Shown in pieces: positions 12,201-24,155 of a stretch of DNA of 64,000 bases. The notes below the pieces were generated by a model. It did not search any database and was not told the origin of the DNA. It worked only from the letters and a program-made list of their open reading frames with translations. Each line of letters starts with the position of its first letter. The stretch's first letter is position 1. The stretch is from Moniliophthora roreri (lineage: Eukaryota; Basidiomycota; Agaricomycetes; Agaricales; Marasmiaceae): assembly GCA_001466705.2 (NCBI GenBank), contig LATX02000089.1, positions 682,001-746,000 of the forward strand. Direction: 5' to 3'. Both the position numbers and the translations under genes were made by a program.

Positions 12201-13197
12201 TATGGAGGTGGGTTCGCTGAGGCTATCGGCAACAGCACTACTGAACTATAGAGCTTGGCCAAGATAAAGGGTCTCTGCACGAGCGAGATCGAGAGTGAAG
12301 TAGAGGAGAGAAGAGAAGAGCGTAGAACAATGTTAATTTTCCACTTGGGGTATAACAGTAGAATACAGTGGTTTATATCTACTGGGAGAGAATACAATGT
12401 GGAGAACGTATGTAGCCCATGAGGACAATGATCAAGAAGTCACTACAAGAAAATGTGTTGTAAGATGTACAATGGCGGAGATTAATGGAACGTGTAGATT
12501 ATGACGGAGGAGATGCATAAGCATGTCTCATACGAGTCAATAGCTGAGCTGAGTCATACAGGCATAACAACAACCCTTGCAGTTTCTGCAATTAATGTGA
12601 TGGTTATCATTGAATTGACTGGGAAAATACACTCTCCTTGTGTTACAATTTTCCTGACTCCTCAGACATACTACACCTTTTCACCCACATGACATTACCT
12701 GCTGATACTTCACTTCCTTTTCAGAACAACTTCTTGATCATATGTCTTCTATTTTCATTGGACAGTTACATGTTCCCAGTTCCTCTTTCCATCTACCTCA
12801 GTACTTATGCTATTCCATCCATTTTCCAATTATTCCATGTGTATTCCGAACCTGAACACTTTATAGTATTACAAGCTCCCTTTCAACTTACTAGTTAGAG
12901 ACAGCAGATACTTGTGATATATTTAAACCTATAGACCAGCATCTTAGCTCCTCAGCTTGACCTGGTTAATCCAAACCTTGTGTTCACAAAGATATTTGAC
13001 ATCTGAGCCTCAAAAATCCTTCTGAGCGAGCTCAAATGTGAACCCTAGTGAAAACCACATCTGATACAATGGTGTATAATCTGTTTCCCCATGTTCTGGT
13101 CTGATTTTTGTGTTGCATCTCTCTTTTGTATCTCATCATCTAATAATAGCTTGTGTCACTGCTCAAATGTCTGACTCTGACATGACTCAGCCAAAAA
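8971..13197 (+). repeat. 2113-bp direct duplication around N11084 (probable assembly artefact)
   Basis: Bases 8971-11083 and 11085-13197 correspond at a constant offset of 2114. Every open frame I compared in the two copies has the same translation. The break is a single N at 11084: copy 1 stops at GACTCAGCCAAAAA and copy 2 starts at GCTAATTCTTCCC; copy 2 then continues into unique DNA at 13198. The simplest reading is overlapping contig ends joined without merging. No gene was recognised in the unit; CpG is somewhat more frequent at 10020-10400 than elsewhere in the island. Confidence 0.85.
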
Positions 13198-14346
13198 AAT
13201 TCTTCCCATGCCCATCAAAGGTCTTTGACTCCAACTACTAACATGCCAGCCAGTCTGCACCCAGTTTTCCCATTCTGTCCTTTCAATATCCCTTGATTCA
13301 AATGGGATTACATTCTCATTGAAGAAAATAGACCCATGTGGACATCAGACTCCATTCTTGCCACATTATCACTCTCAAAATCATCTCATGGTCCTCATAC
13401 ACTTCAACAACATTGCAGATTTTCAGCTAAAATGTTCAAGAAATCAGAGAGATGCTATGGAGGAAGAGCATAGTGAAAACTGCAAGGTATATTATACTTG
13501 CTACTTATTGTGATTATTGTCATACTGATATCACTCTAGAATGACTCTAAAGCCATGTATTACTTTTACTGAAAGGTGATTCATGTTGGTGTTGGCAAGC
13601 TGCAGCAATACAAGCAGCCACTAACAGGGAGGTGAGGGTTGTGCTTTCAAATTGTTGGTGGCAGGCAGTTGTAGAGACATCTTATGATTATCACTGATGA
13701 ATATTGTACAATAGCCAGGTAGTAATCAATGTGCACAAAGATGCTTTAAGAACACATTCAGAACAAGTAGTGTATTTAGTACATGGGGATAAAAATAAGT
13801 ATGCACTATACAAATGCATGAAATATCTTGAAGTAAACAGATAGAAATGGAGGATCCTCTGTTTTATCCTATCTCATCTGTTTCCTTAAGTTAAAAGTGG
13901 CTGGAATTAGGATTGGTTTTCACTGGGTGTGAACCTTAAACTCTCCATCACCAAGCCTTGTGGTGTTGAGTATTGACATTGCTATGCAAGTAATGTAACA
14001 CCTTGGGCTTCTGGCTATTTACACATTCAGAATCCTTTAGTGTGAGTGTATTATTTTATGTTCTTCTATACCAACAGCACTAGTTGAATTTCTTTGGCTG
14101 TTTTGCCTTGAAATTGTCATAGGGATCAATATATGGTTATAGAGATTGATAAGGCACCAGCACCAGAGTTACCATGTTGGTTTCAAGACTTGATGCTCCA
14201 ATGGCTGTTAGTATTGCTTGGGGAGCTCAAATGTGCCATGTGAGCCCCCTTTTTGGTAAAAATCCACATCCTAAGAACATAGAATTAAGCATATTAATAG
14301 TGACTTCCAGAAAGCATTGATCATTGCAAGAATCACTCCTTACTCA
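13198..14346. other. AT-rich, CpG-poor stretch without recognisable genes
   Basis: No coding exon or repeat was recognised in most of it. The last 60 bp (14286-14346) align with the upstream region of the Zn2Cys6 gene at 35392, including TAAGCATATTAAT. Confidence 0.4.
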
Positions 14347-15018
14347 ATAAGTTTGCAAAATACTCTGAGGAATTGCCCTCCCAGAACATTGATGGCATGT
14401 ACCAACTGTTACTAGTGAAAAATCTGGTGTAATCCTTGTCCTGATGGCCTTTCAAAGCCCTGTGAGAGGTGTTATGCTAAAAGAATTCCATGTGAGTACT
14501 GGGAGATAATGTCCACTTCATCCCAGCCTCTGCAAATTACACTGCCTCCTCCTCCATTAATGATGTTGGGACTGCCAGAGATCTCAGAATCTTCTCAATG
14601 TCCAACTAGAGGCACTGTAGATCAAAGTCAGGTTCTGCTACCTTTATGCAGGACACTGCCTAAAGATCATTTTGCTCACCATCCACTTCATGGTGCTACA
14701 GAAGACACCAATCTACTCCCAAATCAACAATGTATAGTTGCACACATGCAGGAACATTACCTAGATATTTGTACTTCTCAAAGAATATCTGCCCACAGAC
14801 ACTCTGAGCATCTTGAACATAATTCTTCAGCATATGCAAGCACAGGTCCCATGCTCACTCAGTTGACACTGCCACACCCCATCTCAGACACTTTTAATAC
14901 AACTCACACTGGATGCATTGACCAGGGCAGTAGCCCACCCTACTGCCATAGAGGCAGTAGGACAGCAGTAGCCATCTGCCCTGGTCTGCCTCATGGCTGC
15001 AATGTGTTTTTCATTTAA
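14347..15018 (+). pseudogene. Fossil Zn2Cys6 protein gene, paralog of the gene at 35392
   Basis: The frame aligns codon by codon with the start of the intact gene at 35392. Eighteen codons separate the start position (ATG decayed to ATA at 14347) from the first zinc-cluster Cys in both. The cluster reads CTNC-Y-stop-stop-KIW-C ... SKPCERCYAKRIPCEYW, keeping all six cysteines but with TAG and TGA at 14413-14418 in the basic stretch. Downstream, QITLPPPPLMMLGLPEISES matches QITLPSPPLRKLGFPEVLEP of the intact paralog. The upstream TAAGCATATTAAT block lies 112 bp before the first Cys in both copies. From about 14905 onward the sequence includes a repeat also seen inverted near 29900, so the original C-terminus may be replaced. 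Several differences are CG to TG or CA changes. As a gene it is dead. Confidence 0.82.
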
Positions 15019-16019
15019 TATATATCATGAATGTAGTTTATACTCAAAATACAATATCTCAGTAATTTATATGATCAGTACAATACTAAATACAACATCA
15101 GGAGATCAGCCTGATAACAACAAAAACATGTAGATAGTAACAAGAAAGCTAAAAGAAACAACACAGACTAGATCCGGTCCTCCACCTCAGCATCTATTTC
15201 CAGAATCAACAGCTTGATTATCATTTCCCAAGCATCTGCACTCAGGAGATGAAAAACTTCTTAATGATATTTTCTACCTGTAAGAGTCATTAGTACACAA
15301 AGCCAAAAGAAAAGGGATGGTTACAATCTGGGCACTGCTTGCATACTCTCTCCATCCCACGAGCCATCAACACAAGATGTACAAGGTGCTCTGGGGTTCG
15401 ATTCAGTGCACCCAAATGAAGAATATGAAAAGGAAAACTTACCAACGTGATATGAATGCTTTACTAGTATTCTGTTGTACCAAATATGAGGTCTAGACAG
15501 GCACTGTTACTCCCATTCCACCTGCCTCTTCCCCAGAGGCTGGCTTGTTTGTCTGACTTTGAAAAGGTATTCTGGTTCATCATCATCCATGATACAAAAA
15601 GAATAGATGTCACCATGTTTGTTGAAGATACTAAATTTCTTTAGTAGCATTGCCTCATATTTCCAGGTGGATGTTGTCATCTACAAGCTATCAACTAAGG
15701 AAAACAGTCAGAAAAGGTACAGAACTTACCCAGCACCTTAGAGAGTCAAACATTTTGAAGATCCATCAAATAATGACTGAGAATGAGCAGGGAAGGTGGG
15801 AGAGTTGTCAAAGCATAGGGCAAAGGGTGGGCAGAAGGCAGGTGGCACCTTGCCAGGCACCAAATGAAGCCTGTGCAGCCCCTGACGACACCTCCAACGC
15901 AACCAGAAAGCATAGAGAAGTCACTCTGGGGGTTTTCTGGAGCATAGATCACAAATCTGGCATTCTCAGGGTATGCCATGTTGGTCGTTTCTCAATCACA
16001 TAGTGTTGGCTATTTGTGC
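15019..16019. other. Transposon-island DNA without recognised genes
   Basis: No coding exon or RNA gene was supported. It lies between the fossil Zn2Cys6 gene and the repeat block that flanks the TNP2 transposase. Confidence 0.35.
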
Positions 16020-16290
16020 AGGTGCTCTTGGGCACTTATTTTCTGGAATGCTGGTTTTGACATCTGGACCGTTGAGATGGGTGCTTTTGGGTGCTTATTA
16101 TCTAGAATGCCAGTTTCAACATCCAGACTGTAAAGGTGGGCACTTTTTTCTCTGGAATGAGAGTCTTCAACTTCTGGACTGTTGAGGTGGGCGCTTTTGA
16201 GCACTTATTGTCTGGAATGGCAGTTTCAACTTCCAGACCATAAAGGCAGGCACTTTTGGTGCTCTTTGTCCAGAATGATCTTTTCAACAT
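16020..16290 (+). repeat. Five imperfect ~50-59 bp tandem units, possible subterminal repeats
   Basis: Units start at about 16020, 16076, 16136, 16189 and 16247. They share a pattern of GTGGGCRCTTTT, then TCTGGAATG, then CAGTTTCAACWTCCAGAC. Adjacent pieces diverge by 10-25 percent and one unit is shortened. The block lies about 500 bp past the C-terminus of the TNP2 transposase. CACTA elements carry subterminal repeats that bind their transposition proteins, so this is a reasonable candidate, but no terminal CACTA was found. A shorter repeat, AGTTTAAGGTCATTT, follows at 16293 and 16391. Confidence 0.6.
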
Positions 16291-16801
16291 AGTTTAAGGT
16301 CATTTCAGACCATGCAAATGCTAGCATATGAGTTAGCATGTCATAGAAAGTCCAGTTATAACTTACTGCTCAAGATTCCGGTCTTTAATAGTTTAAGGTC
16401 ATTTTGGACCAACCACACTATGGATGATTATCAAGAAGATGAATATACAACAAATATGTTAAATTACTATAATACACATAGCATTAAACCACATCATCTG
16501 GATCAGTATTGTTATAACCCTCTGGTGCAGCTGATGGCTTCAATGTGATTCAATTGAGAACCATGGGACAAGTTTTCACATCATAATCATTGCCTTTATT
16601 TCCATTGCCATCCATCACCTAAAAGCAACACCTCTGTATCTGGATACTTTGGCAGCAATTTACCACTGTGAGGAGCATTTTCCTTTATGAAACCCATGGC
16701 ATTCCAAGTAGAATAACCTATCTGTATATACCAATTTAGCTACAGGTACACTGATAATGTTAGAAAACTTACATGTTCACATTGTAGTAATTTGCCAGAT
16801 A

Positions 16802-19800
16802 TCATCTCCTCCCACAATTCAACAACCAGCATAAAACTAGAGTTTTTTCCTGAATTCCATATGTCCCCACTGGATGTGGATAAGCTACTGCATGAGCAAT
16901 TATATCCTTCTCCTCTACAACTGCCCAGATGCCAGATCTATCAGCATTGACAATGCCCGTCATTATGAGGAGGTATTTGTGATATGGTGCTTTCTGTTGC
17001 TCTTCTATTGGCAGGGGTTTAGACACTTCAATGAAGAAAAACATTCACATTCAGTGGTGAAGAGGCATCTGCCAAATTGAATATATAAACCTAGTGTTTT
17101 TGATTGAGTGAGCTTGGTCCTCATAGAATTGGACACAGCTGTTGCCTTTATTGGAAATAAATGTGCTGAAAGTCTGACAGTGAGTGTTAGTGAAGCTGGC
17201 CAACTGCACTCTAGAGGGTGGAAGGATGAAGGTGTCAAGTGCAAGTCAAGGGTCATCATGAGCTCTTGGCCAAGGGGTTTCCTAGAGATGAATATAGGTG
17301 AGCAGCTTCTCATACTGCCAATTTGGCAGATCCTTGGCATGTTTGAGGAAGTGAGCTTCTTCTAATTCTGTTATGACTTCACTGTTGGTGCATTTTAGAC
17401 CTGAGAGTATGGCACAGAACTGCAATAACATGTTAGCCTCACCATGAACTCTATCCTCCAAATATCTATTAAAAAGGCATCTACAAGCCATCTGTTGCAA
17501 AATTGTGTGGTGAAGGTCATCTTAGGGTATAACTATTAGTTGGTTAGGCACATGAAGAAGCACTTACAACTCACACATCCATTGATTTATCTTGATTCCT
17601 TGACATAGATAATTTGAATGCTCTCCAGGAAATTCACTGAGTTTAGTGAGTGGACCCCATTGCTTGAGTAAGTTACTGTTGTGCATCACATAGTAATGAT
17701 TTGGCTTCCAATTGACAGAGTAGATCTGAGCCACTAATTCATGATAGCGTACATAATGATGCATTTAGGCCTCTGCATCAGCATTGGAGGTTGAATATGC
17801 AGAAACAATGTTTGTTGAGGCAAGCAAATGACCAAAGTTGCTCAAGATGAGCCTATAGTAGTTCAAAGGTTCCAAGGTCCACCAGAACTCAGAGAGAATC
17901 AAAGGAAAGATGACAGTGAAGAGGACAAGATAGTCATATGCTTTAAGACTACTGTGCTTAGGTTCTCCAAGATTTCCAGGTGGTCTACTTATATATGTGG
18001 GAAGTGGAACAGTCTGAATACAGGCTCTAATTCTCTCTAGCTGGTCTTTGGAGAACGAGAACGGCTGTCTTTCAGTGTCAAAGAATGATGAATCACAGGA
18101 GGATTCAGAGCCACCTGATAGAGGCATGTTGGCCCCTGAAGAAGCTATGCTCAATGGTATACAGGCATTCAAAAAGGCAGATGGTGTTCTGGAACAAGAT
18201 TAAAATGGGCTTGGACTGGCTGGTCGGCCACGAATGGTAGCATGAGAGGAGACTGTAGCAGAAGAGCTTGCAGAGTGATACTCATGCTGTATGCTCTCTT
18301 TGTATTCTCTACTCTCCTGCATCAGTTCTTCAAGTTCACTATCAAGCTCCTCCAAAGCTTCCTTAGGAAACTCTTCCTCTGAATCAGAGGGTTCTGCTTC
18401 TCTGCCTTCATGAGGGCCAATGTTCCACAGGTCACAGAGATGATACTGTAGAATTTCCTCGAGGGTGTTGTGCATAAAGCCAAGCATGAGGTGGGATACA
18501 GAATTCCAATAGGGAAGATTGTATAACGGTGTCCAATGAACTCTGGTGATTTGCACTTGGCATTTGTGGTCAGTTTGTATTGTATACCCTTTCCATGTTA
18601 CTGCCTGTGCAACCACCTCTTTGGTGTCTCGTGTCTCCCAATTCATGTAATTCAAGTCCACCCTCTCACCTTCTGTTGATTTACACCATGAACAGTACAT
18701 TATTGCACTGTGACTAAGGAATCCTGACACAAGTCAGATTGCTGGAAGATTGGCAATTAATGGAACCATAATAACTCTATGTTCCATTCCAGCAGGATAC
18801 TAAAATGTGTAAAAGACATATCTATGCCAAAGTTTGCATAGGACTTTGATGATAGGCTTCAGGATGTGCAATATAGTGTCTGGATTGGGTTCATTAGGAC
18901 CTCATATGATGCAGAGAAAAAAAGTGTTTTGGAGTAGGAACTGTATTTCTGATGGTAGATTCATACAGTACAGGATAACAGCCCCATAGCTGACCTTCTT
19001 TCCTTGTGTCTTGTTCTGGAAAGGATTGAACCAGTCCACATATAGACTGAAAGTGAGGTTGCAAGAGTGATTGGGGAATATTGACTGGACTCGATGCCAT
19101 TCAGGACTTTGCCATACATTCTGCATGTGCTGACCATTGGTAGCAACTGGGGTATTGAACAATGCCTCTATAGCATGCTCAATGCTTGGTTGTTTCAAGA
19201 AATGCTCCAGCCATGACTTGAAGGATTGATTGCTGTACAAGCATTGTGGTACAACTTTTGGGCCTTTTGATATGTTTCGCAGTGTTGTAAGAGGCTTGTT
19301 GCAGGGATAAGATCTCAGTGACTTCTTATAGTCACATTTTGAGGGAAGATTGTGAATGTTGAATCTCTTGTAGCATACTGGGCAACAGGCAGTGGAGATA
19401 TCATGGGCTGAAAGCCAATATTGTTCCAAACTGTGCGAATATTGGAGGGGATGTCTGGCTCGGTGATGTCAACAGTGTGCCCAATCATGAGGAGATAGAG
19501 ACCAAATAATTTGAAAATGAAATGAAGCATGAACTTCAATGCAATGAGGACTGTGTTCACAGTTGATTGACTGGCCCCCCCACAAAGGTTCAACCATGCA
19601 ACCAAAAGGTAGCACATGTTAGTAATGAATGAAACTTGTGGTTCCACATCTATGGATTGTCAGCAATAGTGAATAATTGCAAGATAGTATCTTGAAACAT
19701 ACCAATGCTAATCCTCTCCCCTTGTGCAACCTGTCCTACTGCTATTTCCTCTACTGTGCTTTCCCTCTCTCTTAACATGTTCTGCAGATCTACAGCCATA

Positions 19801-19976
19801 CCAGCCCATAGGTCCCTCATTTCATTAGCTTTTCTGTGTTCAGACAATGTGGAATAGCTGACTTCTTTCCTGATGTAGGTTTCCCTGTTGCATTTGAAAG
19901 TGAGTAAACAGCATTTTGAACATACACATGTCTTGCATGCCATTGAGTATATGCAGAGCAGACAGTGACAAATCAA
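16802..19976 (-). mobile_element. Decayed TNP2-type (CACTA/EnSpm) transposase
   Basis: A chain of minus-strand frames covers the protein from N- to C-terminus with frameshifts and stops. 19976-19650 has the Cys-rich start (CKTCVCSKC). 19647-19315 and 19429-18902 carry CCPVCYKRFN and the hallmark YVDWFNPFQNKTQGKKVSYG. 18730-18200 carries GFLSHSAIMYCSWCKSTEG and LPYWNSVSHLMLGFMHN. 18172-17765 and shorter frames to 17282 continue the domain, and 17044-16802 gives IIAHAVAYPHPVGTYGI near the C-terminus. These match the transposase_21/TNP2 family, which cuts and moves CACTA elements. In the decayed LPYWNSVSHLMLGFMHN block an expected Asp is replaced. The gene is inactive. The companion gene at 20064-23018 has the same orientation directly upstream. 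Confidence 0.88.
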
Positions 19977-20063
19977 GAGACTGGAATATATATATGATAT
20001 CTAGGTACATTGGAAAAGACAAAAAGAAATAGTCCATATAGCCATATGCATGGATTTCATCAG

Positions 20064-23018
20064 TTAACCATTGACATTGACATTTATGTCAGCATCATGT
20101 GACACATGAGGTTTCTCTGGTTTCTTCTTCTTAGACTTCAACTGGCCCAGGTCAGCATGCTCCTCCAAATCTTTGTATTCATCATCCACATTAGCCCTAT
20201 CCTTCCCCTTCCCTTTACTCTTCTCATGATTGTGCAGTTTCTTCAGGAGTTCAGCTTGCTTTTTCTGCTCCTCTGTCAATTCCAAGTCAATATCTGGTGC
20301 TTCCTTGTCATCATAGCCAACCATGTTTTTGAGTTCTTCCATACTCAGTAGCTTGTACTGCTCCCAGATTCAGTTACCTTCCTGTATCATGAAATCATGC
20401 AATGGCATCTTCTTCCAATGTGCAGCCTCATCTGGATTCCTGAAGAACTTATCTTTCCACCTGTTGGGAAGAGCAATGGTAGGGACTCTTCCAAGATATT
20501 CTTTGCAAATCTTAGCATTCCTTTTGTTGAACCACATAGGATCAAAATAGTCAATGGGAGTTTGGCTACTTGGAATACTGGGAATTGCTGGCTCAATAGA
20601 TGTGTCCAGAACAGTGCAATCATGTGGCTTTGTTGTACTGGCCTGCCTGAGCTGCTTGTTCTGCAGGTTATGCTTGTTGATCTTACGAGTGAAAGCTGTG
20701 ACTTTCTCAGCACATTCTGGCTTGGACTTGATCCAGTAACACTGCTTCTCAGGGTCCCATTCATCTTTGGAGACAGACTGGGGATGGCAGAACAAATTGC
20801 AAATGGGCTTAGGGAATCTCTGGTTCTTAAGGTATGCAAATTGGTCTTCCTGAAGCTGTTAACACAATACATGAGTAGGTATTCATTTACAGCAACAATG
20901 ACTTACACTCTTCCTCCTTTTGTAAACATTTTTCATGTCTGACCTCTTCTTGAGCTCACCAGGCTTTCTCAACTCAAGGATAACTTGCTTCTCCAAATAA
21001 AAATGCACATAGTAGTCATACATTCATATAAGAAGATTGATATTGGTGACTTGGGACCAGATCAGTTGGAAGTAATTATAGGTGTGATGTGTGACTGCAT
21101 CTCAGAAAGTCAAAAGTGCTATAGAGCAGTGTGCATTATTGTATGGCATATTGAAGTTCCCAGTATAGTCAGGCCACTATTGAGATAGCCCAAACTTAAC
21201 AACTGTGACCAGACTGTTGGAGAGCTCATCATCAGCTACTGTAGCAATGTTACACAAGTGGGTGCTTGCAGATTTTGCACTCCCTTCAGACCTAAGTTTG
21301 TCGATGTGTCTGTGTATTTCTGCGATTTCTGTCTGAGATACAGGATGAGACAGTCTTTTATAGATCTAATTAGTACCAAACTTCTTCTCAAACACACTGA
21401 TGAGGTCAGACACAGGAGGTTTGGGAACCACATCTTCTTCGAAGAATTTAGCAAGGATACAGATGTGTGTAATCAGTGCCAACTGCGAAACATTAGTCTA
21501 TAAATCATGAAAGTGGAAGTTATCACTAAACTTACATTCATCTCTGCTGTACTCGCATTATCCAATCCCCATTTCTTCCTCATTTCCTTTGTGACCTGCA
21601 GAAACCCTGGTTTCTTCTTCTGTTTAGCCTCACATTGACTGGAAGATGGCTTGTCATCAAGGTTGAGAGGCTTTGTCTTCCTTTGAGCATTAATTTTTGA
21701 GCCAGATGGCTTCCTGTTATTGTTGTCATCACTGTCACTATTACTATCATTGTTGCCAACACCACTGGTAGGCTTGCTGCCAGTAGCATGGCTACTCTCA
21801 TGACTGCCACTAGTAGTAGCACTGTCACTGAGACCACAAAGTGAGCTAGACCCTGCTGGTGCTTTACCTTTGCCCTTCAAGTTAAAAGACCCTTCCATTT
21901 TCCTTTCAAGCTGTTTGTGAAGACATTTGACTAAGAATATTGTTAGTAGAGTAGTATACAAACTAGTACTGGCCATCTACCATTTCAGGGAGTTCTGGAA
22001 GCCTTGAATGGATTCTTGTTGCCAGTGTTTGTTTCGATGGTGACTGACATTATGCTCAGTGACTGAAATGGTACAGAATCTGATAAGAAACCTACCAGGC
22101 TCACAAGGTTCTTTTTGTTCCTTTGGTGATTCACCCAGCTTTGGAAATAGTGTGTACATATCATCTGAATCCTCACCATCAGTGATTTCGACAAGAACTA
22201 ACACCATGATCAGTGACTTGTATTATAAACTTGAAGATCCAAGGATGAAACTAATTACTTGGTTTGAAAGAGCCTTGCTTCCTTGACAATTTATCCAGCT
22301 GTGGAAGTGGTGTGGGTGTATTATCTTCCTTGCCTCTATTCTCTTCTTCTAATATATTTGCTACTTGCCACATTTCTTCATCTTCACTTTGTGATGCCTG
22401 CAGAAAGAGAGGCTTACCCTTGTCTATTGTGAATCCAAATCTTCCTCTTCCTTCTCCTCCTCTTCATTGTCGCTGTTGTCACCATACTTATCAACACCTG
22501 CCTCATCATCAATGAAAGGATTTTGGGGCCAACATTTATGCCTCTGAGATTTGGCATTATCTTTCTACCTCTCAGAGAAATTGTGTTCTCACTGAAAGAA
22601 AGCATCTGTCTTCTTCCTTAAAGAATTGATTAACCAGTGTTCAGTGGCATCTAGAATGGGAATCATACCTGTAATGCTGTTTTTTTACTGCTCTTCCTCT
22701 GCTGACAGGTTTCTTCTTGCCTCCAGCCCACATTCTCTTTTCTGCAGGCATGTCCTGCAGTTCTTCTATAGTAGAACTCACCTGCTGTAACGGAGTAGTG
22801 GGAGCAGGTGGTAGAGCAGCTGTTCTGACATCAGGTTGTTTGTTACTGGGTGTGATATTGACAGCAGGATCTGCACTACTACCAGTAGCTTCTGTCGCTT
22901 GCTTTTTATCTTCCATAATCCAATTTTGAAGACATGCAACTGGAAAAGAAGACTGTAAGCAAAAAAAATACTGACAAAAACATGCAATGACCAAATACTC
23001 ACTACTCCTAGAATTCAC
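20064..23018 (-). CDS. Companion gene of the TNP2 element, unknown function (multi-exon, probably decayed)
   Basis: Minus-strand segments with coding character follow one another: 23018-22641 (acidic and Pro-rich, ending GGKKKPVSRGRAVKK), 22207-21977, 21976-21473 (Ser/Asn/Asp-rich, with KPGFLQVTKEMRKKWGL), 20795-20370 (CYWIKSKPECAEKV and YFDPMWFNKRNAKICKEYLG) and 20342-20064 (Lys/Glu-rich). Intervals of 50-100 bp between them may be introns. The segment at 20370-20795 is the best preserved and looks like a folded domain; the rest looks disordered. I do not recognise a named family. Its place directly upstream of the transposase in the same orientation suggests a second element-encoded protein, as CACTA elements usually carry two genes. 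It could instead be an unrelated host gene. Exact exon borders are not resolved. Confidence 0.45.
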
Positions 23019-23031
23019 AGAGCCAAGTTGA

Positions 23032-24155
23032 ACAGGGCCATGTCCTTCATCTGACTTATTGTCAACAGAATGATGCTGGAGCCTGTGAGTATAAGGGGTA
23101 CGTGAATCTCTTTCTGCATGGAAGAATTCTGTAGTACCTTGAAATCGTTCAATCAGTGAGTGCTTTACTTTTGAATAAGATGTTGAACATACTCAGTCTT
23201 CTATACTTTTCCCCAGTTTTTGATTGAACTCTTGGTCCTCTGGGTTTATCATTCTTGAATCCACCATCTGCCAGAAATTGCTTCAACTCTGTTATGACTT
23301 CACCATGTGCCTAGGTGCTTGATTGAGAGGGTGGCTGGTGAGGAGGCTGTCAAGACAGTGCTAGTGGTGGAGCAGCCAGAGGAGGAGGAGGAGTCGGTGC
23401 CATTGCATGAATGTCTCATCAATAGTAAACCTCTTAAAAGTCTGCCTTCTTTGAGTTTTTGAGTCTTTGATTGCTTAAAATGAGCCTCCAGCATGTATGT
23501 GAAATGATGGGCATGTATAGAATGCCATATGTGTGTGGATCCATGAATGGCTCAGACAAAGACATTGTGTTTTGAGACAAAGGAACCTGCATTTTTAATA
23601 ACTTGGAAGCAGGATCATCTAAGCAAAGCATGAAGTCACACTAATTGTGAAATGACCAGTCATGTGAATATTAAAAAGATTTGTGAAATGAAAGCACACA
23701 CCAGTCACTGAGAAACATCCAAAGAAACCAGTAAACCTTTGAAATAACAGTCAGAGAATTCACAAGCACTTCAGCTGCTACATCTTGATGAATGAGGCTA
23801 GATGAAAAATTGATGATCAGCCTAATCAAATAGCTGAACAAGAATCTGGCTGGAATGTACTAATTCTTCAATGAACCCTCCAGCACAATATCAAGTAATT
23901 CATTTACGTGCATTGTAGATGAACCAGCAGTGCCCAGCAAATGGCTCATGGGCATAAAGATTAGACATCATCCAGCCAAAACTACCATCATGAACATCAG
24001 GCTGAACTAGCAAAACTATGGTGCTGAATCAGACTTAGAGACAGGCAGAAAAATATCTAAAATTGGGTGCCTCAGTCAAGAGGTCCTTCACGCAAGCCTA
24101 CAGAGGTAAAATGGGTCAGCTATCATGTACAACATTGAGGACAGTGAGCTAGAAA
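23032..24155. other. Transposon-island DNA with short minus-strand frames only
   Basis: Minus-strand frames at 23300-23631 are Ser/Thr-rich and may be an exon of the preceding minus-strand gene, but no motif supports this. Nothing else was recognised. Confidence 0.3.

Noticed and set aside
8971..13197. A genuine tandem 2.1-kb repeat
   Set aside because: Apparent identity of the copies and the single N at their junction fit a contig overlap better.
14509..15018. An apparently intact 169-residue ORF
   Set aside because: It is only the downstream part of the fossil Zn2Cys6 gene; the aligned frame extends upstream through two stop codons to a decayed start.
14940..15018. A preserved CFCG-like tail (AICPGLPHGC) in the fossil Zn2Cys6 gene
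   Set aside because: Part of this segment belongs to a repeat also present inverted near 29900, so the likeness to AICTGGPCFCG may be coincidental.
16020..16290. A CRISPR-like array
   Set aside because: Units are contiguous and imperfect with no unique spacers, and the genome is eukaryotic.
20397..20942. A 181-residue plus-strand ORF
   Set aside because: It lies antisense to the better-supported minus-strand block at 20370-20795 and has no domain.
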